A stretch of DNA of 43,682 bases from Eubacterium sp. GTDB lineage: Bacteria; Bacillota; Clostridia; Lachnospirales; Lachnospiraceae. The stretch spans positions 1 to 43,682 of the forward strand of contig JAFRWY010000073.1 of NCBI GenBank assembly GCA_017437905.1, in the 5' to 3' direction. The number at the start of each line of letters is the position of its first letter. Within the stretch, counting starts at the first letter, position 1. The position numbers and the translations under genes were made by a program. Shown here piece by piece: positions 24,871 to 33,031 of the stretch. The notes beneath the pieces are model-generated. The model searched no databases and had not been told where the DNA came from. It saw only the letters and a program-made list of their open reading frames with translations.

Positions 24871-24924
24871 GTTAACAAATGAATAATTTGTTAACATAAC
24901 TTGTGAACAAGAATTAAATAATTC
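24871..24924. promoter_or_regulatory. Cluster of AT-rich palindromes between divergent ABC operon and htrA
   Basis: Three inverted repeats in 54 bases: GTTAACAAAT/ATTTGTTAAC (24871-24880, 24886-24895, five-base loop, perfect), CTTGT/ACAAG (24900-24911) and GAATT/AATTC (24911-24924). They lie 72 bases from the minus-strand start and 110 bases from htrA. The spacing and symmetry suit dimeric repressor sites controlling one or both genes. The factor is unknown. Confidence 0.55.
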
Positions 24925-25033
24925 TCAACAAGTATATCACAAATTCAACATAAAGAAAGACTAAAGTTACATCCATAAAAACGCAGGATACCAACCGTAC
25001 ATCAGGTAGACAGCTGAAAAGGAGGTAATAATT

Positions 25034-26764
25034 ATGAATGACGATTTCGGAACCTTTTCATACGGAAATGAGAAGAAGGAAGATTCTGGACGGCGTACAG
25101 CTGATGCGGAAAAGAAGAGCTGGTCTCCCCAGCCATATAAGGAAAGCATATACGGGGCACCGAATTATGCAAGGACGGATTACTCCAGACAGACATATCT
25201 GAAGCCGTCGGAGTCAAGATATGAAGGAAGCGGATCCGGAAACGGGGCGGGTTCCTATGCGGGAACCGGAACCGGGAATAACCCGAACCCCTTCGTTGCA
25301 GGAGTTCAGCAGAGTGCAGGCACACATTACGGAGCTTCGGAGACACAGGTACAACAGAGCGCCGGAACCCATTACGGAGCTTCCGGGACACAGGTGCAGC
25401 AGAACACCGGAACACATTACGGGGCACAGCAGACTCCGGTGCAAAGGAACAGGGAGACGGAATATACGGAACACGGAACCCTGTCCGAAAGAAGAGAGGC
25501 AGCTCCCTCCTCCGGAGGATCCGGGCCCACAAAGCCGGGAAAAAACGGAAAGAAAGAGTCCTGGGGAAGAAAGGTTCTGCTTACGGCACTGCTCGGACTT
25601 GTCTTCGGCGTCATTGCCGGCGGAGCATTTATCGGACTGAACAAGGTCTTCGGGAATTCGGAAAAATCCTCCGAAACTGGTGTGAGTGCAAAGAATGACC
25701 CGTCGGATGATAAGGAGACGGGAAGCACCCAGACTACCCTGACCACCGGAGACCAGATCAAGACACAGGATGTTATCTCCGATGATGACAGTTCCCAGAC
25801 GATCAACTATGACGTGGCGGAGATCGTAAAGAAGGCCCAGCCCTCCATCGTATCCATCACTACAAGAGTAACGACCCAGTATCAGTATTTCTATCAGCAG
25901 TTTGAGCAGGAATCCACGGGCGCAGGCTCCGGTATCATCATCGGCGAAAGCCCGGAGAAGCTGTATATCGCAACGAATTACCACGTGATTCAGAGTGCGA
26001 AGGAGATCAATGTCGGATTTAACGACGGACAGATCCTGAAGGCAAAGGTAACCGGCTATGACAAGACAAATGACGTTGCGGTTGTGGAGATCCCCATCGC
26101 GGATATCCCGGAAAGCACGGCAGCGGCCATCAGCGTAGCGGTTCCAGGCAATTCGGACGAGCTGCAGGTAGGTGAACCGGCCATCGCTATCGGTAACGCC
26201 CTGGGCTACGGCCAGTCCGTAACCGTTGGTTACATCAGTGCACTGAACCGTTCCATTTCCGGAAATGAAGGAAGCTATATCCAGACGGATGCAGCCATCA
26301 ACCCCGGTAACAGCGGCGGCGCCCTGATCAACGCAAAGGGTGAGGTCATCGGTATCAATTCCGTAAAGTATGTGGACAGCAAGGTGGAAGGTATGGGCTT
26401 CTCCATCCCCATCAACCGGGCACTGACCATCATTGACGGTCTGATCAACGGCGGAACCAGCGGAAAGGTTTACATCGGTATCAGCGGCGCCAACATCAGT
26501 GCCGAGTATTCCCAGATCTACGGTTTCCCGGAGGGAGCCTACGTGAAGAGTGTGACCAAGGATTCTCCGGCAGAGCGCGCCGGGATCCATGAAGGCGACA
26601 TCATTGTCGGCCTGGAAGGCATGACCATCACAACCATGGAGCAGTTTGTGGAACAGCTGCAGAATTATAAAGCCGGGACAGAGGTAAGGATCGATGTGTA
26701 TCGTGCGAATTCCGTCGGAAAGTACGAGAAGCAGACCGTGACCGCTGTCACTGCCGAAGAATAA
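25034..26764 (+). CDS. htrA: HtrA/DegP-type membrane-anchored serine protease with PDZ domain
   Basis: A 576-residue protease that handles misfolded proteins outside the membrane. Residues 1-180 are a long Gly/Tyr/Gln-rich cytoplasmic region containing three 15-residue repeats. A membrane helix (about 181-203) leads to the trypsin-like domain with the triad His 317 (TNYHVIQ), Asp 347 (TNDVAVVEI) and Ser 427 (GNSGGALINAKG). One PDZ domain occupies about 475-570 (GAYVKSVTKDSPAERAGIHEGDII). AAAGGAGG stands ahead of the start. It is a single-gene unit closed by a terminator. The long N-terminus is unusual in sequence but cytoplasmic extensions occur in other Firmicute HtrA proteins. Confidence 0.95.
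   Translation: MNDDFGTFSYGNEKKEDSGRRTADAEKKSWSPQPYKESIYGAPNYARTDYSRQTYLKPSESRYEGSGSGNGAGSYAGTGTGNNPNPFVAGVQQSAGTHYGASETQVQQSAGTHYGASGTQVQQNTGTHYGAQQTPVQRNRETEYTEHGTLSERREAAPSSGGSGPTKPGKNGKKESWGRKVLLTALLGLVFGVIAGGAFIGLNKVFGNSEKSSETGVSAKNDPSDDKETGSTQTTLTTGDQIKTQDVISDDDSSQTINYDVAEIVKKAQPSIVSITTRVTTQYQYFYQQFEQESTGAGSGIIIGESPEKLYIATNYHVIQSAKEINVGFNDGQILKAKVTGYDKTNDVAVVEIPIADIPESTAAAISVAVPGNSDELQVGEPAIAIGNALGYGQSVTVGYISALNRSISGNEGSYIQTDAAINPGNSGGALINAKGEVIGINSVKYVDSKVEGMGFSIPINRALTIIDGLINGGTSGKVYIGISGANISAEYSQIYGFPEGAYVKSVTKDSPAERAGIHEGDIIVGLEGMTITTMEQFVEQLQNYKAGTEVRIDVYRANSVGKYEKQTVTAVTAEE
25307..25441 (+). repeat. Three tandem 45-base repeats inside htrA
   Basis: Encodes residues 92-136 of HtrA as three copies of a 15-residue unit: QQSAGTHYGASETQV, QQSAGTHYGASGTQV and QQNTGTHYGAQQTPV. 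The first two copies differ at one residue, consistent with recent duplication; copy number may vary between strains. Confidence 0.85.
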
Positions 26765-26797
26765 CTTCGGAAATAACATAGAAACGTCTGAACAAAG

Positions 26798-26840
26798 ACA
26801 CAGCCTGTGTTTTCATGCACGGGCTGTGTGCGTTTGTTTC
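26798..26840 (+). terminator. Intrinsic terminator after htrA
   Basis: ACACAGCCTGTG (26798-26809) pairs with CACGGGCTGTGT (26818-26829) with one G-T wobble. A T-rich stretch (GCGTTTGTTTC) follows. It lies just before the tgt ribosome site. Confidence 0.8.
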
Positions 26841-26854
26841 TGAAAGGGAGAGAT

Positions 26855-28000
26855 ATGTATAAACTGATCGCTAAGGACGGCCGCGCAAGAAGCGGGAAGT
26901 TCGCAACTCCTCACGGAGTGATCGAAACGCCGGTTTTCATGAATGTGGGAACCGTGGCGGCAATCAAGGGCGCCCTCTCGGCGGAAGATCTGGAAAGGAT
27001 CGGAACTCAGATCCTGCTCTGTAATACCTATCATCTGCATGTGCGTCCCGGGGATGAGATCGTGAAAGAACTGGGCGGACTGCAGGAGATGACCACCTGG
27101 CGGGGACCGATCCTTACGGATTCGGGCGGATTCCAGGTGTATTCCCTTGCAAAACTCAGGGCCATCCGGGAGGAGGGTGTCTCCTTCCAGTCCCATATCG
27201 ACGGAAGCCGGATCTTCATGGGGCCGGAGGAGAGCATGACGATCCAGTCCAATCTCGGATCCACCATCGCCATGGCCTTCGATGAGTGCCCGCCGGCCAA
27301 GGCGGACCGGACCTACATCCAGCCCTCCGTGGACCGGACATACCGCTGGCTGCTCCGCTGCAAGGAGAAGCTGGAAGAACTGAACCGCAGGCCGGATACG
27401 ATCAATCCCATGCAGTACCTCTTCGGGATCAACCAGGGCGGAGTGATCGATGATATCCGGATCGACCATGCGAAAAGGATCTCGGAGCTGGATCTTCCGG
27501 GATATGCTATCGGCGGTCTGGCCGTCGGAGAATCCCATGAGGAAATGTATCATATCCTGGATGTGACGATCCCCCATCTTCCGGATGACCGGCCGGTCTA
27601 TCTGATGGGCGTGGGAACGCCGGAGAACATCCTGGAGGCCGTGGACCGGGGCGTGGACTTCTTTGACTGTGTCTATCCCAGCCGGAACGGACGCCATGGT
27701 CAGGTATATACCCATTTCGGAAAGCTGAATCTGAAGAATAAATGCTACGAACTGGACAAACGCCCCATCGAGGAGGGCTGTCAGTGCCCGGCCTGTCAGC
27801 GGTTCAGCCGTGCCTATGTCCGCCATCTGCTGAAGGCGGGAGAGATGCTGGGACTCAGGCTGGCGGTGCTGCATAACCTGTATTTCTATAATCATCTGAT
27901 GGAAGAGATCCGGGCGGCGATCCGTGAGGGGCAGTATCAGAGCTTTAAAACGGAGACCCTCGATCGCATGCGGCAGGGAAATGCATCCCCGGGAAGGTGA
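26855..28000 (+). CDS. tgt: Queuine tRNA-ribosyltransferase (Tgt)
   Basis: A 381-residue enzyme that exchanges guanine-34 for preQ1 in tRNAs with GUN anticodons. Catalytic Asp 89 lies in TDSGGFQVYSLAK, the nucleophile Asp 271 in DFFDCVYPSRNGRHG, and substrate-recognition residues in GINQGG and GGLAVGE. Zinc is held by C309, C311, C314 (CQCPAC) and H340. Length is normal. ATG 26855 follows AAAGGGAG; an upstream in-frame ATG at 26807 lies in the terminator. The tgt-yajC order is common in bacteria. Confidence 0.97.
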   Translation: MYKLIAKDGRARSGKFATPHGVIETPVFMNVGTVAAIKGALSAEDLERIGTQILLCNTYHLHVRPGDEIVKELGGLQEMTTWRGPILTDSGGFQVYSLAKLRAIREEGVSFQSHIDGSRIFMGPEESMTIQSNLGSTIAMAFDECPPAKADRTYIQPSVDRTYRWLLRCKEKLEELNRRPDTINPMQYLFGINQGGVIDDIRIDHAKRISELDLPGYAIGGLAVGESHEEMYHILDVTIPHLPDDRPVYLMGVGTPENILEAVDRGVDFFDCVYPSRNGRHGQVYTHFGKLNLKNKCYELDKRPIEEGCQCPACQRFSRAYVRHLLKAGEMLGLRLAVLHNLYFYNHLMEEIRAAIREGQYQSFKTETLDRMRQGNASPGR

Positions 28001-28020
28001 AAAATCACCGAAAAAACAGG

Positions 28021-28049
28021 TTGCACTTTTCAGTAAAATCAAGTAATAT
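28021..28049 (+). promoter_or_regulatory. Sigma-A promoter for yajC
   Basis: TTGCAC (28021-28026), a 17-base spacer and TAATAT (28044-28049). It places a transcription start about 50 bases ahead of yajC, so yajC can be expressed apart from tgt. Confidence 0.65.
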
Positions 28050-28107
28050 AGAACGCGTATGTTTTTCAGACAACGATTCGTATTATGAAGAAAAAAGGAG
28101 AACTTGA

Positions 28108-28515
28108 ATGAACGGAAGTATGCTCTTATCCGGGACAACATCAACAGGCGGAAGTATCCTGATGATCGTGCTTTATCTTGCATTTTTCATCGGACTTATG
28201 TATTTCCTTATGATCCGTCCCCAGAAGAAACAGGCAAAGAAGGCTGAGGAACTTCAGAATTCTCTTGAGCCCGGCGATAACATCATGACCACCAGTGGAT
28301 TCTTCGGAACCATTCTGGATATCGTGGACGAGTCCACCGTGATCGTGGAGTTCGGTAACAACAAGAACTGCCGGATCCCCATGCACAGACGTGCCATCGC
28401 CGAGGTTGAGAAGGCCGGAACCGCAGAGGTTAAGGATGAGGCAAAAGTAGAGAAGATCGAAAAGGACGAGAAAGATACGAAGGACGAGAAGGACGCAAAG
28501 AGCAAGAAGAAATGA
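28108..28515 (+). CDS. yajC: Preprotein translocase subunit YajC
   Basis: A 135-residue accessory subunit of the SecDF-YajC complex. One membrane helix (about 16-38) is followed by the YajC core MIRPQKKQAKKAEELQNSLEPGDNIMTTSGFFGTI, cytoplasmic. The last 30 residues are a highly charged tail of KDEKDAK type. AAAAGGAGAA lies before the start. secD and secF, often next in line, are not here. Confidence 0.93.
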   Translation: MNGSMLLSGTTSTGGSILMIVLYLAFFIGLMYFLMIRPQKKQAKKAEELQNSLEPGDNIMTTSGFFGTILDIVDESTVIVEFGNNKNCRIPMHRRAIAEVEKAGTAEVKDEAKVEKIEKDEKDTKDEKDAKSKKK

Positions 28516-28540
28516 TCGTTCTTCGGTAACGGAGGTGGAA

Positions 28541-29308
28541 ATGCAGAACAGACGAAGCAGAACTGCACTTGCCGGGATTCTCGTCGCGCTTACGCTGGGT
28601 CTGTCTGCCTGCTCCGAAACAGAAAGTACGGAGGAGAAGTATGTATCTCCGAACTTTAATACGGAGACAGTGACGGAGGCCCCGAAGGAAGGCACGACGA
28701 TGACGACCGAGGATCCGGATGTAGAGGATTCCCAGCTGTCCACGGCAGAACCGATCAACAGTTCCGATCTGGAGACCGAGCTGTCAACGAATACCACGAT
28801 CGCCGGAACCTATGAAAACGGCGCATATTACAATCCTTTTGTAGGACTTACGATCCAGTCGGATTCCTCCTGGAAGCTGTATGATGCAAAGGAGGTCGGC
28901 GAAGTGACCGGTCTTACGGAGGACGAGGTAAATGACCTCTGGTACGGTGTGGTCAGTCCCTATTCGGTAAAGACCATGACCTGTGCCATTGCCTATAAGG
29001 TGTCCACAGGCTCCAACCTGATCGTGTCCTATATCAATCCGAAGATGTATTATATGCAGAATATGAGTGCCAGAGAATACCTGGAACTGTCCACCCGGGA
29101 TTATAAGGACGTGGAAGTTCGTAACGTGGAGTATATCGGTCAGGTATTTACCATGGCTTCCTTCCCCGAGGAGACGGAGGGGGCAGGACGCCGGATCCAG
29201 TTCGCGATCCGGAAGAGCGACCTGATCGTTCTCCTGACCTATACACTTCAGGGAGAGGATACTCTGGAGGACGCGGCGGACCACGTGATCCGCCTCATTA
29301 CAGGTTAA
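28541..29308 (+). CDS. Putative lipoprotein of unknown function
   Basis: A 255-residue exported protein. The signal peptide ends in the lipobox LSAC, so the Cys near residue 24 would be lipidated. A Thr/Glu-rich linker (about 25-90) joins it to a folded domain of about 160 residues beginning YYNPFVGLTIQSDSSWKLYD. This domain recalls PsbP-like or DUF1795-type folds found in many clostridial lipoproteins (a surface beta-sheet with YINPKMYYMQNMSAREYLE), but I cannot name it firmly. ATG 28541 is six bases after GGAGG, better than an in-frame GTG at 28535 that overlaps that site. It shares the yajC transcript and is closed by a terminator. Confidence 0.78.
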   Translation: MQNRRSRTALAGILVALTLGLSACSETESTEEKYVSPNFNTETVTEAPKEGTTMTTEDPDVEDSQLSTAEPINSSDLETELSTNTTIAGTYENGAYYNPFVGLTIQSDSSWKLYDAKEVGEVTGLTEDEVNDLWYGVVSPYSVKTMTCAIAYKVSTGSNLIVSYINPKMYYMQNMSAREYLELSTRDYKDVEVRNVEYIGQVFTMASFPEETEGAGRRIQFAIRKSDLIVLLTYTLQGEDTLEDAADHVIRLITG

Positions 29309-29321
29309 TATCCCTGTCAAG

Positions 29322-29346
29322 AAAATGCCCGTTCCGGGCATTTTTT
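29322..29346 (+). terminator. Intrinsic terminator after the lipoprotein gene
   Basis: AAAATGCCCG (29322-29331), loop TTC, CGGGCATTTT (29335-29344) and more T. A textbook rho-independent terminator. Confidence 0.95.
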
Positions 29347-29348
29347 GA

Positions 29349-29377
29349 TTGACCGAAAACCACTGAAATAGTATGAT
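29349..29377 (+). promoter_or_regulatory. Sigma-A promoter for the membrane protein gene at 29408
   Basis: TTGACC (29349-29354), a 17-base spacer and TATGAT (29372-29377), directly after the preceding terminator. The start codon is about 24 bases from the likely transcription start. Confidence 0.7.
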
Positions 29378-29407
29378 AGAATATAGTGGAAATGGAGGGG
29401 GGATACG

Positions 29408-30112
29408 ATGAAAAATAAGCAAAGAATCATGGCGGGACTGGTTAAGGGAATGACCGGAAGCGCGCTTCTTATGATCAGTGACTGGCTGATGGGAGCTTGC
29501 GGAAAGGACAACGTGACCAACGGTGTTGTCCAGAGCAACTGGGCCAAGGCTGCTGCGTGGAGATATGAGGCGGCCATGCTGATCGCGAGTATAGCACTGT
29601 TCTTCCTTGTAGCCGGTATCCATGAAATGATCCACCTGATGAAGCTGTCCCGTAACAAGAGGGATCAGTGGAGCCTCCGGGCCGTACGGCTCTTTGAACT
29701 GGGTGCAACCGCAACCATGATCTCGGAGCTGTTCCTTCACATGAAGGGATGCGTTCTGCCGATCCTGTATAGGAAACTGTATTCCACATCGTTGATGGAA
29801 TCGGATATGTTCACGGTAGTGGATGATGTATTCTTCTACATTTCCATACCGTTCTACATTTTCGCAATCCTGGTGGTTGTGTGTACATCGGTTCCGTATA
29901 TGTATCAGGTATTCCAGGGGAGACTCAGGGTTCCGAAATGGTTCATGCTTCTGAATCCTATGGTTTTATGGCTGGTGGGCTGGGTGCTTCGCCTGTTCAA
30001 GGTCTATGTGATCACGGATTTTACGGCATGCATGGTTTCTTTCGGTTTCCTGCTCATGTTGTGGGGCTTCCTGCAGCATGTGATCCGTTCTCCGGAAGCA
30101 AGGAGAGAGTAG
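29408..30112 (+). CDS. Unrecognised polytopic membrane protein
   Basis: A 234-residue protein with about six hydrophobic helices and no family I can name with confidence. Visible features are SALLMISDWLMGACG in the first helix, AGIHEMIHLMKLSRNK after the second, ELGATATMISELFLHMKGCVLPILYR around the third, and SFGFLLMLWGFLQHVIR in the last. Charged and His residues near the helix ends (HEMIH, LFLHMKGC) could be functional but no known motif fits; HEMIH is not a zincin motif in this context. GGAGGGGG precedes ATG 29408. It has its own promoter and no clear partner; ldh follows after 102 bases. Confidence 0.75.
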   Translation: MKNKQRIMAGLVKGMTGSALLMISDWLMGACGKDNVTNGVVQSNWAKAAAWRYEAAMLIASIALFFLVAGIHEMIHLMKLSRNKRDQWSLRAVRLFELGATATMISELFLHMKGCVLPILYRKLYSTSLMESDMFTVVDDVFFYISIPFYIFAILVVVCTSVPYMYQVFQGRLRVPKWFMLLNPMVLWLVGWVLRLFKVYVITDFTACMVSFGFLLMLWGFLQHVIRSPEARRE

Positions 30113-30214
30113 TTCCGTGACAGTGGACCGGGACTTCGGTTTTGGGGTGTGTTGGAAGGACATTTCGTCCGAAAGAGTTTAGAGACTGTCGGATGACAGA
30201 AGGAGGAGGACATT

Positions 30215-31258
30215 TTGAAGAAGATTCATGAGAGCAAGGTTGAGAAAAATGTAAATATCCGCAAGGCGGCCATCATCGGCTGCGGATTTGTAGGTTCTTC
30301 CACGGCATTTGCCCTGATGGAGGGAGGTATCTTCTCGGAGCTGGTGCTGATCGATGTGGATCACAGCCGTGCAGAGGGTGAAGCGATGGATATCAGCCAC
30401 GGTGTTCCCTTTGCGAAGCCGATGAAGATCTATGCCGGTACTTATGATGATATTGTTGATGCTTCCATCATCATCATCACGGCCGGAGCTGCACAGAAGC
30501 CCGGGGAGACCCGCTTGCAGCTGGTTCAGAAAAATGTTGCGATCTTCAAGTCGATCATTCCGGAGATCTCGAAGCGTGGATGCGAAGGTGTTCTCCTGAT
30601 CGTTTCGAATCCGGTGGATGTGCTGACCTACGTGGCACAGAAGCTGTCCGGTTTCCCGACCCACAGAGTCATCGGTTCCGGTACCGTTCTCGATACCGCA
30701 AGACTGAAGGCGAAACTGGGCGAGCATCTGGATGTGGACAACCGTACCGTTCATGCATTCATCATCGGTGAGCATGGCGACAGCGAGCTGGCTGCATGGA
30801 GCAGTGCCATGGTATCCGGCGTGCCGCTTTCCAAGTTCTGTGAGATGCGCGGACATTTCAATCATGACCAGTCCGAGCGCCATATTCAGGAAACCGTTAA
30901 GAATGCGGCTTACGAGATCATCAACCGTAAGAAGGCAACCTACTACGGCGTGGCTATGGCTGTCCGCAGGATCTGCGAGGTCATCGCCCGTGACGAGAAG
31001 TCCATCCTGTCCGTATCCAGTCTGATGTCCGGCCAGTACGGCCTGGAGGATGTATGCCTGTCCATGCCGGCTATCGTCGGTTCGGACGGTGTGGAGGAGA
31101 AGATCCCCATCTCCCTGGATGAAGACGAGATCACCAACCTGATGGCTTCCGCAAAGGCTTTGAAGGCCATTCAGGCGGAACTGGATCTGACACTTCCGGA
31201 GCCTCCGAAGGAGGAGCCGAAGCCGGTGGATCTGGAAGAGAAGCCGTCGGAGAGATAG
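30215..31258 (+). CDS. ldh: L-lactate dehydrogenase
   Basis: A 347-residue NAD-dependent enzyme reducing pyruvate to lactate. NAD-binding IIGCGFVGSSTAFAL (20-34), Asp of LIDVDHSRAEGEAMD, substrate-loop Gln in AAQKPGETR (lactate rather than malate type), Asp/Arg in VLDTARLK and catalytic His 187 in GEHGDSE are all present. The start is TTG 30215 behind AGGAGGAGGA; no ATG gives the full N-terminus. About 25 extra residues at the C-terminus are Pro/Glu/Lys-rich (PEPPKEEPKPVDLEEKPSER) and lie beyond the usual fold. Single gene, closed by a terminator. Its role is NADH re-oxidation in fermentation. Confidence 0.95.
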   Translation: MKKIHESKVEKNVNIRKAAIIGCGFVGSSTAFALMEGGIFSELVLIDVDHSRAEGEAMDISHGVPFAKPMKIYAGTYDDIVDASIIIITAGAAQKPGETRLQLVQKNVAIFKSIIPEISKRGCEGVLLIVSNPVDVLTYVAQKLSGFPTHRVIGSGTVLDTARLKAKLGEHLDVDNRTVHAFIIGEHGDSELAAWSSAMVSGVPLSKFCEMRGHFNHDQSERHIQETVKNAAYEIINRKKATYYGVAMAVRRICEVIARDEKSILSVSSLMSGQYGLEDVCLSMPAIVGSDGVEEKIPISLDEDEITNLMASAKALKAIQAELDLTLPEPPKEEPKPVDLEEKPSER

Positions 31259-31269
31259 ATAAAATGTGT

Positions 31270-31300
31270 AACGGGTAGCGATCCGCTACCCGTTCTCTCT
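31270..31300 (+). terminator. Intrinsic terminator after ldh
   Basis: AACGGGTAGCG (31270-31280), loop ATC, CGCTACCCGTT (31284-31294), then CTCTCTTGTT. Perfect 11-bp stem with a short T-rich tail. Confidence 0.9.
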
Positions 31301-31379
31301 TGTTATATGCGGGATGAACCCTTTCCGGTATCATTCCGGGGAAAGTGAAGAATCATAAGATCATCTGAAAGGCAGAATT

Positions 31380-32144
31380 ATGGCAGTGAAAAAACTCATT
31401 TCATGGAATGTGAACGGGATCCGCGCATGCGTCGGAAAGGGGTTCGAGGACTTCTTCCGGACCATCGATGCGGATGTATTCTGTATCCAGGAAAGCAAGA
31501 TGCAGGAGGGACAACTGAAACTGGAACTCCCGGGCTATCATCAGTACTGGAATTATGCAAAGAGGAGAGGCTACTCCGGAACCGCCATTTTCACGAAGGA
31601 GGAGCCGAAGGAAGTGATCCTGGGTATGGGGATCGAGCAGCATGATCAGGAAGGCCGGCTCATCACTCTGGATATGGGAGACTGGTATATGATCACGGTC
31701 TATGTTCCGAATTCCCAGAACGAACTGAAACGTCTGGACTACCGTATGGAATGGGAAACGGATTTCAGGAACTATGTGGGACAGCTGAAGGCAAAGAAGC
31801 CGGTGGTGATCTGCGGTGATATGAACGTGGCTCATCAGGAGATCGATATCAAGAATCCGGCCTCCAATCACCATAACCCGGGATTTACGGATGAGGAACG
31901 GGGGAAGATGACGGAGCTTCTGGCCAGCGGCTTCACCGACACCTTCCGTTACAAATATCCGGATCTTACGGACGCTTACTCCTGGTGGTCCTACCGCTTC
32001 AATGCAAGAGAGAGAAATGCAGGATGGCGGATCGATTATTTCCTTACCTCCGAAGAACTGGAATCTAAGATCGTGGATGCGAAGATCCACGCTGACATTT
32101 ACGGATCGGATCACTGTCCCGTGGAACTGGACCTCGGATTCTGA
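31380..32144 (+). CDS. xth: Exodeoxyribonuclease III (AP endonuclease)
   Basis: A 254-residue DNA repair enzyme of the ExoA/Xth family that cuts at abasic sites and trims 3' ends. Metal and catalytic motifs are in place: ISWNVNGIRA (Asn 10 region), QESK (metal Glu), YVPNSQ, CGDMNVAH (Asp/Asn), TDAYSWWSYR and GSDHCPVELD at the end (catalytic Asp-His). Length is that of the Firmicute ExoA type. GGCAGAATT precedes the start, a weak site. No partner gene is obvious. Confidence 0.97.
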   Translation: MAVKKLISWNVNGIRACVGKGFEDFFRTIDADVFCIQESKMQEGQLKLELPGYHQYWNYAKRRGYSGTAIFTKEEPKEVILGMGIEQHDQEGRLITLDMGDWYMITVYVPNSQNELKRLDYRMEWETDFRNYVGQLKAKKPVVICGDMNVAHQEIDIKNPASNHHNPGFTDEERGKMTELLASGFTDTFRYKYPDLTDAYSWWSYRFNARERNAGWRIDYFLTSEELESKIVDAKIHADIYGSDHCPVELDLGF

Positions 32145-32209
32145 TACGAAACCGGTAGGTGCGGGGGCAAAGTGTACCCCGGGCAGGAAGGCAGAAGAAG
32201 GGCGTTTTC

Positions 32210-33031
32210 ATGCTGGAGGCAAGAAACATGACAAAAGCATATGGGCGGAATGTCGTACTGGATGATGTCTCATTTACGCTGGAGCAGGGCCGTATCTACG
32301 GCCTTCTTGGCGTGAACGGAGCGGGAAAGACCACCACCATGCAGCTGCTTACCGGGTTCCTTACGCCCACCGGCGGAGATGTTCTGATCGACGGAGTCTC
32401 CCTGCAGAAGGATCCGGTGGGGCTGAAGAAGCGGATCGGATATCTTCCGGAGGTGCCGCCTCTCTACCCGGAGCTTACGGTCCGGGAGTTTCTGCAGTTT
32501 CAGGCAGAGCTTCGCGGCATCCCGAAGGGAGAGCGGAGGAAGGCCTGCAAGGAAGCAGTGCAGGTGGGAAGACTGGGGAGTGTAAGGAACCGTCTGATCG
32601 GGCAGCTCTCCAAGGGTTTCCGCCAGCGTGTGGCCCTGGCTGCAACGCTGATGGGGGATCCGGATATTCTGATCCTGGATGAACCCACCAACGGTCTGGA
32701 TCCGGTACAGATGGTGGAAATGCGCCGCATGCTCCGGGAACTGGGGCAGCGCTGTACGATCCTTGTCAGCTCCCATGTACTGTCCGAGGTGATGCAGGAG
32801 GCGGATGAACTTCTGATCATGGCGGCGGGACGGCTGGTTCTCTCCGGAACGGTGGAGGAACTGACGGAGAATCTGGAACCGAAGAAACTTCCGGATCTGG
32901 ATCGTTATCAGAAAACAGCAGGCCTGGAGAGCCTGTTTCTTCGCGTGACCAAAGAAGCGTATGCGGACGTCCGGGACCGGGAGGAAGCGGACGAAGAGGA
33001 CTATGACGGGGAGGACGGATACGATGATTAG
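32210..33031 (+). CDS. Gld-type ABC transporter ATP-binding protein
   Basis: A 273-residue ATPase. Walker A is GVNGAGKTT (near 38-46), the signature LSKGFRQRV, Walker B ILILDEPTNGLDP and the switch His in SSHVLSEV. LSKGFRQRV is common in the GldA/CcmA-like ABC-2 exporters. The last 30 residues are very acidic (REEADEEDYDGEDGYDD). ATG 32210 is preferred at the family start; an in-frame ATG at 32159 would add 17 residues. It overlaps the next gene by eight bases. Confidence 0.92.
   Translation: MLEARNMTKAYGRNVVLDDVSFTLEQGRIYGLLGVNGAGKTTTMQLLTGFLTPTGGDVLIDGVSLQKDPVGLKKRIGYLPEVPPLYPELTVREFLQFQAELRGIPKGERRKACKEAVQVGRLGSVRNRLIGQLSKGFRQRVALAATLMGDPDILILDEPTNGLDPVQMVEMRRMLRELGQRCTILVSSHVLSEVMQEADELLIMAAGRLVLSGTVEELTENLEPKKLPDLDRYQKTAGLESLFLRVTKEAYADVRDREEADEEDYDGEDGYDD

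Noticed and set aside
24886-24910. Possible Rex operator (TTGTTAA...TGAACAA) upstream of htrA
   Set aside because: The spacer is nine bases and the second half has a mismatch, against TTGTTAA-n4-6-TTAACAA. The redox genes ldh and rnf show no such site.
25214-26779. 521-residue open frame on the minus strand
   Set aside because: Antisense to htrA, which has a complete catalytic triad and PDZ domain; the frame has no ribosome site or domain.
26813-28183. 456-residue open frame on the minus strand
   Set aside because: Antisense to tgt and the start of yajC, both well-established genes.
29633-29650. HEMIH in the membrane protein as a zinc protease motif
   Set aside because: It is at a helix end with spacing unlike HExxH followed by a third ligand, and nothing else suggests a protease.
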